Notes under the pieces: generated by a model
Database searches by the model: none
Told to the model about the DNA's origin: nothing
The model's input: the letters and a program-made list of their open reading frames with translations, nothing else
DNA from: Streptomyces fradiae
Lineage (GTDB): Bacteria; Actinomycetota; Actinomycetes; Streptomycetales; Streptomycetaceae
NCBI RefSeq assembly: GCF_041270065.1
Contig: NZ_CP065958.1
Coordinates: forward strand, 2,356,001 to 2,420,000
Length of the DNA: 64,000 nt
Reading direction: 5' to 3'
Program-made: the position numbers and the translations under genes
Shown here: one piece after another, positions 25,081 to 32,533 of the stretch
How the letters are laid out: each line of letters begins with the position of its first letter
How positions within the stretch are numbered: position 1 is the first letter of the stretch

Positions 25081-26100
25081 CTAACGGGTCGCCGAGACGA
25101 TCATCTTTCCGGTGTTGTCGCCGCGGAGCATGCCGAGGAAGGCGTCCACGCCGTTCTCCATCCCCTCGACGAAGGTCTCGCCGTACTTCAGCTCGCCGGA
25201 GCGCAGCCAGCCGCCGACCTCCTGGACGAACTGCTGCTGCATCCCGTAGTGGTCGCCGACGAGGACGCCCTGGAGGCGCAGCCGCTTGCCGATGATCATG
25301 GCCATGTTGCGCGGGCCGGGGACCGGCTCGGTGTCGTTGTACTGCGCGATCATGCCGCAGATGGTGGCGCGGCCGTGCACGTTGAGCGAGGAGATCGCGG
25401 CTTCCAGGTGGTCGCCGCCGACGTTGTCGAAGTAGACGTCGATGCCGTCCGGGGCGGCCTCGCGCAGCTGGTCCTTGACCGGGCCGTTCTTGTAGTTGAA
25501 GGCGGCGTCGAAGCCGAGCTCCTCGACCAGCCACTTGACCTTCTCGTCGGAGCCGGCCGAGCCGATGACCCGGGAGGCGCCCTTGAGCTTGGCCATCTGG
25601 CCGACCTGGCTGCCGACTGCGCCGGCCGCGCCGGAGACGAAGACGGCGTCGCCCTCCTTGAAGGAGGCGACCTCGAAGAGGCCCGCGTAGGCGGTGAGGC
25701 CGGTCATGCCGAGCACGCCGAGGTAGGCGGAGAGCGGGGCGAGCTCCGGGTCGACCTTGGTGGCGTGCTGGGCGGGCACGTCCGCGTACTCCCGCCAGCC
25801 GAGGCCGTGCAGCACGTGGTCGCCGACGGCGAAGCCCTCCGCGTTCGAGGCGACGACCACGCCGACCGCGCCGCCGTCCATGGGGTGGTCCAGCTTGAAC
25901 GGGGGAATGTACGACTTCACGTCGTTCATCCGGCCGCGCATGTACGGGTCGACCGAGAAGTGCAGGTTGCGCACGAGGACGCGGCCCTCGGCGGGCTCGG
26001 TGACGGGGGTCTCGCGGAGCGCGAAGTCCGCGGGCACGGGCCAGCCGTGCGGACGGGTGACGAGGTGCCACTCACGGCTGGACGCGGGGAGTACGGACAT
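25081..26100 (-). CDS. Zinc-independent MDR-family NADP-dependent oxidoreductase
   Basis: 339 residues. The coenzyme fold has VFVSGAAGAVGSQVGQMAKL and the family hallmark FDNVGGDHLEAAIS, as in leukotriene B4 12-hydroxydehydrogenase / prostaglandin reductase and YncB-type alkenal reductases. Zinc-binding cysteines are absent. It reduces alpha,beta-unsaturated carbonyls in known members. It is divergent from a MarR regulator and followed by an ohr gene, which suggests a reactive-carbonyl or peroxide response. Confidence 0.9.
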   Translation of the reverse strand: MSVLPASSREWHLVTRPHGWPVPADFALRETPVTEPAEGRVLVRNLHFSVDPYMRGRMNDVKSYIPPFKLDHPMDGGAVGVVVASNAEGFAVGDHVLHGLGWREYADVPAQHATKVDPELAPLSAYLGVLGMTGLTAYAGLFEVASFKEGDAVFVSGAAGAVGSQVGQMAKLKGASRVIGSAGSDEKVKWLVEELGFDAAFNYKNGPVKDQLREAAPDGIDVYFDNVGGDHLEAAISSLNVHGRATICGMIAQYNDTEPVPGPRNMAMIIGKRLRLQGVLVGDHYGMQQQFVQEVGGWLRSGELKYGETFVEGMENGVDAFLGMLRGDNTGKMIVSATR

Positions 26101-26148
26101 CGGCTGGGCCTCCGGATAAGGATCTCCCGGAAGGGGGCTCCCGGGAAA

Positions 26149-26165
26149 GTTTCACTACCTGAAAC
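26149..26165. promoter_or_regulatory. Candidate MarR operator GTTTC-N7-GAAAC
   Basis: A 17-bp inverted repeat lies in the 109-bp gap between the divergent oxidoreductase and MarR genes. A TTGACA on the minus strand (26191-26196) could be the -35 element for the oxidoreductase, with the repeat near the start of its transcript. Confidence 0.45.
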
Positions 26166-26209
26166 AACCATGCGCCTCGATATTTCATGTTGTCAAGTAT
26201 CGGAGTACG

Positions 26210-26689
26210 ATGGTTCGCATGCCCACCGCACGCACGCCCCGCACGGACCCGCTGACCCGCGAGGTCGTGGAACTCATCGGCACGGTCGTGACCCGCTACC
26301 ACGAGGAGTACGAGGAGGCCGCCGCCGCACACGCCCTGACCGGCGCCCAGGCCCGGGTCCTCGGACTGCTCGCCGTGGAGCCCACACCCATGCGGAAGAT
26401 CGCCGAGCAGCTCAAGTGCGAGCCGTCGAACGTCACGGGGATCATCGACCGCCTGGAGTCCCGCGGCCTGGTCGAGCGCCGCCCCGACCCCGCCGACCGG
26501 CGCGTCAAGGTCGCGGCCCCCACCGACGAGGGCCGCGAGACCGCCCGCCGGCTCCGCGACTCGCTGCGCTTCGCCCGCGAGCCGCTCGGCGAGCTCACCG
26601 ACGTCGAGCGCACCTTGCTGCGCGACCTGCTGAAGCGCATGCTGGGCGAGGGCGACGGCGGGAACAAGGGCGACGCGGCGACGGCGTAA
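26210..26689 (+). CDS. MarR-family regulator
   Basis: 159 residues from the ATG that follows GGAG by five bases; a second in-frame ATG is at 26219. The winged helix-turn-helix reads PMRKIAEQLKCEPSNVTGII then DRLESRGLVERRPDPADRR. There is one Cys in the recognition region, but not the N-terminal Cys typical of OhrR. It probably represses the divergent oxidoreductase gene (and perhaps ohr). Confidence 0.9.
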   Translation: MVRMPTARTPRTDPLTREVVELIGTVVTRYHEEYEEAAAAHALTGAQARVLGLLAVEPTPMRKIAEQLKCEPSNVTGIIDRLESRGLVERRPDPADRRVKVAAPTDEGRETARRLRDSLRFAREPLGELTDVERTLLRDLLKRMLGEGDGGNKGDAATA

Positions 26690-26701
26690 GGCCGCCGCCC
26701 G

Positions 26702-27604
26702 CTACACGCACCACCACAGGAAGCGCGTGCACGTCGGCTCCGGGCTCGGCGAGGTCGTCGGGGTCGGCGCGCTCGACGAGGGGCCCGGGGCCGTGCCGCT
26801 CGCCGAGGGCGAGCCGCTGCCGCTGGGGGTGGCGGAAGGTTTCCCCGGTCCTGTGGGCGTGGTCCGGGGCGAGGGCCCCGACCCGTCGCCCGTGCCGTCG
26901 CCTGGCCCGTCGCCCGTACCGGAGCCCGACCCCGTACCCGTACCCGTGTCGCTGCTGTGCTCGCTGCCGCCGGCTCGGCCGGAGCCGCGGGCCGGGTGCG
27001 GGGTGGAGGAGGGACGGGCCGAGCCGGACTCGACCGGGCCGGGGCCGTCGGGGATCCCGGCACTCTCGGAAGGCGTCGGCTGGTCGGGGTCGAGGGTCTC
27101 GACGACGTCCTCCTCCTCGACCGCGGTGGCCGCACCGCCGTCGGCCGGCTGCTCCAGGGCCAGCTTGGCCATCGTCAGCGAACCGACCGCGAGCGCGAAG
27201 CCGAGGGTGCCGAGCAGCACCGTACGGCCGCGCCGCGAGCGCGCCCGCCGCCCGCCGTTCCGGCCCGCGTTTCGACCGGCGGCCCGGCCACCGGATCCGG
27301 CCCCGGACCCACCGGCACCTCTGCCACCACCCCTGCCGCCGTCCTTGGCGCGTCGGCGCGCGGCGGCGCGCCCCTCGGCGGGGCGGGGCGGCTCGAGCGG
27401 GTCCAGTTCGTAGCTGAACTCCGGTTCCACGGGCGGCGGCGTGGTGACCACCGGCTCCGCGAGCGGCTGGAAGGACGCGGCGGGCGCGGGGGGTGTGGGG
27501 GGCGTGGGGGGAGCGAGGTACCGCAGCTCCTCGGCGGGGGTCCCGCAGCCCGCACAGGCCAGGGCGCCGTTGAGATGCCGTCGGCACTGGTGGCAGTAGT
27601 CCAT
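26702..27604 (-). CDS. Zinc-ribbon single-pass membrane protein of unknown function (SCO2400-like)
   Basis: 300 residues. A four-Cys zinc ribbon sits at the N-terminus (YCHQCRR, then CAGCGTPAEE). A Pro-rich linker follows, then a very basic Gly/Arg segment, one membrane helix (RTVLLGTLGFALAVGSLTMA), a long Ser/Thr/Gly/Pro-rich outer segment with GTGTGSGSGTGDG-type repeats, and the end TRFLWWCV. The layout and the terminal WWC resemble proteins named after S. coelicolor SCO2400 (from memory). The function is unknown. The zinc ribbon is predicted to face the cytoplasm. Confidence 0.75.
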   Translation of the reverse strand: MDYCHQCRRHLNGALACAGCGTPAEELRYLAPPTPPTPPAPAASFQPLAEPVVTTPPPVEPEFSYELDPLEPPRPAEGRAAARRRAKDGGRGGGRGAGGSGAGSGGRAAGRNAGRNGGRRARSRRGRTVLLGTLGFALAVGSLTMAKLALEQPADGGAATAVEEEDVVETLDPDQPTPSESAGIPDGPGPVESGSARPSSTPHPARGSGRAGGSEHSSDTGTGTGSGSGTGDGPGDGTGDGSGPSPRTTPTGPGKPSATPSGSGSPSASGTAPGPSSSAPTPTTSPSPEPTCTRFLWWCV

Positions 27605-27747
27605 GGCGCCCGCAGGCTATGCGCCGTGAGGACCCGGCAGATAGGCGCCGACGTGAGGATCCTGTGAGGAAAGCGCAGGTCGGCGGCGCGTCGTCGTGAA
27701 TTTCCCGCTAAGTCCCGCCGGACGGGACGTAAGGGCAGGATGGGTGC

Positions 27748-28392
27748 ATGAGCCCTGCCGCCCGCTCGTCCGCCGCCCGCCCCGCCGCCCCTTTCGGGCC
27801 GCGCGAGTTCCAGTTCGTGCTGCTCCGCCGGATGGCCGACCACCAGCCCGCCCTGGTGGACGACGCGCTGCGCGAACTCGGTGCCACGTACACGGAGATG
27901 CGCGAGGCGAACAAGCGTTGGCAGGCCGGGGCGCACGCGCGGCAGGGGCCGGGCGAGTTCGCCCGCTACCACCGGGCGCTCGGCGAGCCGGAGGCCCGGC
28001 GCCCGGTGCGCGGGGACGTGCTGCGCGGGGACGCGGAGGCCTGGCTGTGGCGGGTCCCGCTGTGGCCCGAACTCCGGTTCACGGTCCTGGTCGGGCCGGG
28101 CCGCGCCGTGTGGTCCCGCACCCTGACGAGGGCGCCGGGAGCCCCCGTACCGGAGTTGCGCACCGCCGCCGACCTGCTGCCCTGGGGGTGCACGATCGAC
28201 GAGGTGTGGCGGGCGTTCGAGGAGGTCGAGCCGCGCGAGGGGGTGGCACCGACCCTGGCCCGGCTCGACTTCACGCTGCCCGGCGGCGCGCGCTGCGCGG
28301 CGGAGTTCGCCTGGGGTCTGCTCCAGCGTCAGGTCCCGCCGCTGCCCTCGCATGACCTCGGGCACCCCTCCCGCCCTGCTCGCCCCGCGTGA
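27748..28392 (+). CDS. Conserved-looking protein of unknown function
   Basis: 214 residues, soluble and Arg/Ala-rich, with no motif I recognise. It contains VLLRRMADHQPALVDDALRE and RLDFTLPGGARCAAEFAWGL. Streptomyces-type third-position GC and the absence of a competing frame support a real gene. Its stop codon lies in a 21-bp tandem repeat (28383-28424). It is divergent from the zinc-ribbon protein gene. Confidence 0.6.
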   Translation: MSPAARSSAARPAAPFGPREFQFVLLRRMADHQPALVDDALRELGATYTEMREANKRWQAGAHARQGPGEFARYHRALGEPEARRPVRGDVLRGDAEAWLWRVPLWPELRFTVLVGPGRAVWSRTLTRAPGAPVPELRTAADLLPWGCTIDEVWRAFEEVEPREGVAPTLARLDFTLPGGARCAAEFAWGLLQRQVPPLPSHDLGHPSRPARPA

Positions 28393-28424
28393 AGCCGTGC
28401 CCACCCCACGTGAAGCCCTGCCCA
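28383..28424. repeat. Two tandem 21-bp repeats across a stop codon
   Basis: Units 28383-28403 and 28404-28424 differ at two positions (CCCCRCGTGAAGCCSTGCCC A pattern). The stop codon of the preceding gene is in the first unit, and the second unit repeats it in the same phase. Confidence 0.8.
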
Positions 28425-28428
28425 TGAC

Positions 28429-28443
28429 CTGACGTTACGTCAG
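28429..28443. promoter_or_regulatory. 15-bp palindrome CTGACGT-T-ACGTCAG
   Basis: A perfect 7+1+7 palindrome lies between the preceding gene and the Mbl-like gene, 149 bp before the latter's start. It is followed by GTGATTTTT, so it could be a regulator site or, less likely because of the tiny loop, a terminator. Confidence 0.45.
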
Positions 28444-28591
28444 TGATTTTTCCCTCCTGCAGACGGCGTGTCGTGACCCCGGGCGGCTCAGCTCAGCGCG
28501 CGCGCCGCGCGGGGCGGCAGCACGATGCCAACAGGACCGCGCTCCCGCGCGCCGCCTCGCCCGTGCCAGCACCGCACTCCGGAGGACCGCC

Positions 28592-29644
28592 GTGACCGTC
28601 AGCCTTGAGCAGCTACGCCGCTGCCATGTCGCCGTCGACCTGGGCGCCGCCCGCACCAGGGTCTTCGTCAAGGGCGCCGGCCTCGTCGTCGACGAGCCGT
28701 CCGTCGCCGCCGTCAACACCCGCACCGGCGCGCTGATCGCCGTCGGCGCGCTCGCCGAGAAGATGACCGGCCGCACCCCCGACTACATCCGGGTGGTCAG
28801 ACCCGTCTCCGGCGGCACCGTCGTCGACATCGAGATGGCGCAGCGGATGCTCCGTCACCTCCTCGGCGACAAGCTCCGCCGCCAGCTGCGCCGCAAGCCC
28901 CGGCTGCGCGCCGCCGCCTGCACCCCGCACGACAGCGACCCGCTCGCCCAGCGCGCCGCCGTGGAGACCCTGGTCGGCCTGGGCGCCCGCCGGGTGGAAC
29001 TGGTCGACACCCTGATCGCCGCGGCCGTCGGCTGCGGCCTCCCGGTCGAGCAGCCGACCGCCACCATGATCCTGGTGTGCGGGGCGGCCACCACCCAGGT
29101 CGCGGTGCTCTCGCTCGGCGCGATCGTGACCGCCGAGCGGATGCCGGTCGGCGGCGACGCCATCGACCACGCCGTCATCCAGCACCTGCGCCACCAGCAC
29201 GAACTGATGCTGCCGAGCCAGTCGGTCCGCCCGCTGCAGGTCGCGCTGCACGGCAACGGTCTGACCCTGCAGGGCCCCACCTTCACCGAGATCCACGGCC
29301 GTGACGTGGCCACCGGCCTCGCCCGCTCGGTGACCGTCGACACCGCCGCCGTCCGCGAAGCCATCCAGACCCCGCTGACCGCCGTCCTCGACGGCATCGG
29401 CAAGGTGCTCCGCGACTGCCCGCCCGACCTCGTCGCCGACCTCGCCGACCGGGGCATCATGATGGTCGGCGGCAGCGCCCTGCTGCCGGGCCTCGACCAG
29501 ATGCTGCGCGAGGCGACCGGCATGCCGGTGCACATCGCCGAACGGCCCGACGTGTGCGCCGTGCTCGGCCTCGGCGCGATGCTGGAGGGCCGCATCCAGC
29601 CCCTCGTCCTCGACCCGCTGGCCGAGACCACCACCGCCGACTAG
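28592..29644 (+). CDS. mbl: MreB/Mbl-like actin-family protein
   Basis: 350 residues from GTG after GGAGGACCGCC. The actin-fold phosphate loops are visible: HVAVDLGAARTRVFVKG (phosphate 1), ILVCGAATTQVAVLSLG (phosphate 2) and IMMVGGSALLPGLDQML (adenosine motif). Streptomyces species have, besides MreB, a shorter and more divergent Mbl (SCO2451 in S. coelicolor, from memory) that contributes to spore-wall formation. Neighbourhood and divergence fit Mbl. The conserved phosphate 2 GGGTT is altered to CGAATT, so nucleotide turnover may be atypical. Confidence 0.83.
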   Translation: MTVSLEQLRRCHVAVDLGAARTRVFVKGAGLVVDEPSVAAVNTRTGALIAVGALAEKMTGRTPDYIRVVRPVSGGTVVDIEMAQRMLRHLLGDKLRRQLRRKPRLRAAACTPHDSDPLAQRAAVETLVGLGARRVELVDTLIAAAVGCGLPVEQPTATMILVCGAATTQVAVLSLGAIVTAERMPVGGDAIDHAVIQHLRHQHELMLPSQSVRPLQVALHGNGLTLQGPTFTEIHGRDVATGLARSVTVDTAAVREAIQTPLTAVLDGIGKVLRDCPPDLVADLADRGIMMVGGSALLPGLDQMLREATGMPVHIAERPDVCAVLGLGAMLEGRIQPLVLDPLAETTTAD

Positions 29645-29671
29645 TCGGGCGTTTTGTACGACAATGGGGCC

Positions 29672-31123
29672 ATGCCGATCATGGACGAGGACGCACACGG
29701 GCCAGCGGGCACCGACCCCGGCACCGATCCGGGTGCGGCGCCCGCGCCCCGGCTGCCCATGCTCCTGGAGGCCGTCCTCAGCGTCGGCAGCGAACTCGAA
29801 CTGCGGGCCACCCTCCAGCACATCGTGGACACCGCGACCGCGCTGACCGGCGCCCGCCACGGCGCGCTCGGGGTCGTCGACCCCGAGCGCGGCCGCACCA
29901 CCGAACGGTTCACCGCCGGTACGGCGGCCGGTACGGCCGACGACGAGCCCGACGCCCCAGGAGCAGGTCTCGACGTGCCCATCCGCGTGCACACCGAGGT
30001 CTTCGGCCGGCTCCACCTCACCGGCAAGCGGACCGGCCCCTTCACCGAGGAGGACCGGGCCCTGCTCCGGGTCCTCGCCACCCAGGCCGGCATCGCCATC
30101 GGCAACGCCCGCCTCTACGAGACCGCCCGCCGCCGCGAGCGCTGGATCGAGGGGGCGGCGGCCGTCACCACGGCCCTGCTGGCCGGGAGGCCGGCCGAGG
30201 ACGCCCTGACGACCGTGGCCGAACGGGCCAGGCTGCTCGCCGACGCCTCCGCGGGCGTGGTCCTCCAGCCCACCGAGGAGGGCGGCATGGAGATCGTCGC
30301 CGCCTCCACCCCCGACGACCCCGGCGATCTGATCGGCACCACGATCGCGCCCGGCTCCCCCGTCCTGGTCCAGCTGCTCGGCGGCGAACCGGTGTTCATC
30401 GAGGACTCGGCCACCGACCCCCGGATGACCACCCACGTCCGCAGCCGCTTCGGGCCCTCGATGATGCTGCCGCTGCAGAGCGGCGGCCGGCTCATCGGCA
30501 CCCTCGCGCTCCCCCGGCGGCGCGGCGACCGCCCCTACTCGGCCGTCGACCGGCTGCTCGCCTCGCAGTTCGCCTCCCAGGCGGCGCTCGCCCTGGTGCT
30601 CGCCGACGCCCAGCACGACCGCGAACAGCTCGCCGTCTACGAGGACCGCGACCGGATCGCCCGCGACCTGCACGATCTCGTCGTCCAGCGGCTCTTCGCC
30701 ACCGAGATGATGCTGGAGTCGACCCGCCGCCGGACCGCCGTGCGCGAGGTCGACGCCCTCCTCGCGCGGGCGGTGGACGAGCTGGACTCCACCATCCAGG
30801 AGGTCCGCACCACGATCTTCGCGCTCCAGCAGCCGCCCGCCGACGCACCGGCCTCCTTCCGCGGCCGGGTGCTGCGCGAGACCGGCGGCGCGGCGGCGCT
30901 GCTCGGCTTCCAGCCGTCCGTGCACTTCTCCGGCGCCGTCGACACCCTCGCCGACGAGACCGGGACCGACCGGCTGCTCGCCACGCTGCGCGGCGCGCTC
31001 GCCGCCGCCCACCGGCGCTCCGGCGTCGGGGCCGTGACGGTCGAGGTGGGCGCGGGCGCGGACGGCCTCCGGCTGCGGGTCGCGGACGACGGACGGCCGC
31101 CGGCCGTGGTGACCTGGCCCTGA
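29672..31123 (+). CDS. GAF-GAF sensor histidine kinase with degenerate ATPase end
   Basis: 483 residues from the ATG at 29672. Two GAF domains (about residues 25-150 and 165-310) precede a HisKA_3 dimerisation region with the phospho-acceptor His334 in RIARDLHDLVVQRLFA, as in DevS/DosS kinases. The ATP-binding region is reduced: where kinases have an N-box Asn it reads GALAAAHRRSG. The sequence stops a few residues after VADDGR, without the G-box. It should bind ATP poorly, and may act as a partner or phosphate acceptor. No response regulator is adjacent. Confidence 0.85.
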   Translation: MPIMDEDAHGPAGTDPGTDPGAAPAPRLPMLLEAVLSVGSELELRATLQHIVDTATALTGARHGALGVVDPERGRTTERFTAGTAAGTADDEPDAPGAGLDVPIRVHTEVFGRLHLTGKRTGPFTEEDRALLRVLATQAGIAIGNARLYETARRRERWIEGAAAVTTALLAGRPAEDALTTVAERARLLADASAGVVLQPTEEGGMEIVAASTPDDPGDLIGTTIAPGSPVLVQLLGGEPVFIEDSATDPRMTTHVRSRFGPSMMLPLQSGGRLIGTLALPRRRGDRPYSAVDRLLASQFASQAALALVLADAQHDREQLAVYEDRDRIARDLHDLVVQRLFATEMMLESTRRRTAVREVDALLARAVDELDSTIQEVRTTIFALQQPPADAPASFRGRVLRETGGAAALLGFQPSVHFSGAVDTLADETGTDRLLATLRGALAAAHRRSGVGAVTVEVGAGADGLRLRVADDGRPPAVVTWP

Positions 31124-31162
31124 CCCGCAAGCCCTGACCCGCAAGCCCTAGCCCGCAAGCCC
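31121..31162. repeat. Three tandem 14-bp repeats starting at a stop codon
   Basis: Unit TGACCCGCAAGCCC at 31121-31134 and 31135-31148, and TAGCCCGCAAGCCC at 31149-31162. The first TGA is the kinase stop codon. A fourth partial TGA copy follows at 31163. Confidence 0.9.
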
Positions 31163-31255
31163 TGACGACGAAGACCAAGGCCCCGGGCCCCCGGCGTCCC
31201 TCGTACGGAGCAGTTCCGCGCGCCCCGCCCCCTCCCCCGATCTTGACTTGAGGTC

Positions 31256-32512
31256 GTGGACACCGCAGCGCAGCACCCCGCCGCCCCCGCCGAGAAGATC
31301 CCCGCGGCCGCCTACCGCAATCTCGTCATGGCCACGGTCGGCTTCACGCTCACCTTCTGGGCCTGGAACCTGATCTCCCCGCTCGGCGGCTGGTACGGCG
31401 ACCGGCTCTCGCTCAGCTCCTTCCAGCAGTCGCTGCTCGTCGCGATCCCCGTCCTGGTCGGCTCGATCGGCCGGATCCCGGCCGGCGCGCTCACCGACCG
31501 GTACGGCGCCAAGCTGATGTTCCCGCTCGTGTCGGCGCTGACCGTCGTACCCGTGCTGCTCCTGATCGTCGTCAAGGACTCGTACGGTCTGATGCTGGCC
31601 GTGGCCTTCCTGCTCGGGCTCGGCGGCACCACGTTCGCCATCGGCGTCCCCCTGGTCAACTCCTGGTTCCCGCCGGTCAAGCGGGGCTTCGCGCTCGGTG
31701 TGTTCGGCATGGGCATGGGCGGGGTGGCGCTCTCCGGCTACTTCACCCCGCGGATCGCCAAGCACGGCGAGAACCTGCCGTTCATCGTGGTGGCCATCGC
31801 CCTCGCCGCCTACGCCGTGCTCGCCGCCCTGCTGATCTCCGACCGCCCCGACCGGCCCGTCCCCGCCGCGTCGCTCGCCACACGGCTCGGCCGGGCCGGG
31901 CGGCTGCGGGTCACCTGGGAGCTGTCGGCGCTGTACGCGATCGGCTTCGGCGGCATCGTCGCGTTCGGCGTCTACCTGCCCACGTACCTCAAGACCTGGT
32001 ACGAGCTCGACCCGACCGACGCGGGCACCAAGGCCGCCGGATTCGCCCTGGTCACGGTGGTGTTCCGGCCGTTCGGCGGCTGGCTGTCGGACCGGGTCCA
32101 CCCGGCTCTGGTGACCGCCGTTGCGCTCGCCGTCGTCGCGCTGCTCGCCATCGTCCAGGCCTTCGACCCGCCGCTCGACCCGGGCGGCACCATCGCCCTG
32201 CTCATCATGGCGGCCGGCCTCGGCACCGCGTCCGGCTCGGTCTTCGCCCTGGTCTCCCAGGTCACCCCGCAGGCCCAGGTCGGCAGCGTCACCGGCATCG
32301 TCGGCGCGATGGGCGGGCTCGGCGGCTTCGTGCCGCCGCTGGTCATGGGCGCGATCTACAGCGCCAAGGACTCGTACTCGATCGGGTTCATGCTCCTCTC
32401 CGACCTGGCCCTGGCCGGCTGCGTGTACGCCTACGGCCGGATGCGGAACATCCGGCCGGAAAGCGGGGATCCCGCGCCCGACGTGAGCAAGGTCGCAGCG
32501 CGCCGCACCTGA
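31256..32512 (+). CDS. NarK/NNP-type MFS transporter
   Basis: 418 residues with about 12 membrane segments. The NNP-like features are RIPAGALTDRYGAKLMF, GLGGTTFAIGVPLVNSWFPP and the second-half GSVTGIVGAMGGLGGFVPP. Homologues move nitrate or nitrite. The GTG has only GAGG two bases upstream, so a leaderless or short-leader transcript is possible. MatB starts 21 bp after its stop on the same strand, so it may be in one transcript with matB and the carboxyltransferase. That would raise the question of whether the cargo is an anionic acid rather than nitrate. Confidence 0.82.
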   Translation: MDTAAQHPAAPAEKIPAAAYRNLVMATVGFTLTFWAWNLISPLGGWYGDRLSLSSFQQSLLVAIPVLVGSIGRIPAGALTDRYGAKLMFPLVSALTVVPVLLLIVVKDSYGLMLAVAFLLGLGGTTFAIGVPLVNSWFPPVKRGFALGVFGMGMGGVALSGYFTPRIAKHGENLPFIVVAIALAAYAVLAALLISDRPDRPVPAASLATRLGRAGRLRVTWELSALYAIGFGGIVAFGVYLPTYLKTWYELDPTDAGTKAAGFALVTVVFRPFGGWLSDRVHPALVTAVALAVVALLAIVQAFDPPLDPGGTIALLIMAAGLGTASGSVFALVSQVTPQAQVGSVTGIVGAMGGLGGFVPPLVMGAIYSAKDSYSIGFMLLSDLALAGCVYAYGRMRNIRPESGDPAPDVSKVAARRT

Positions 32513-32533
32513 CGGGTGGGCAGAATCCCCGGC

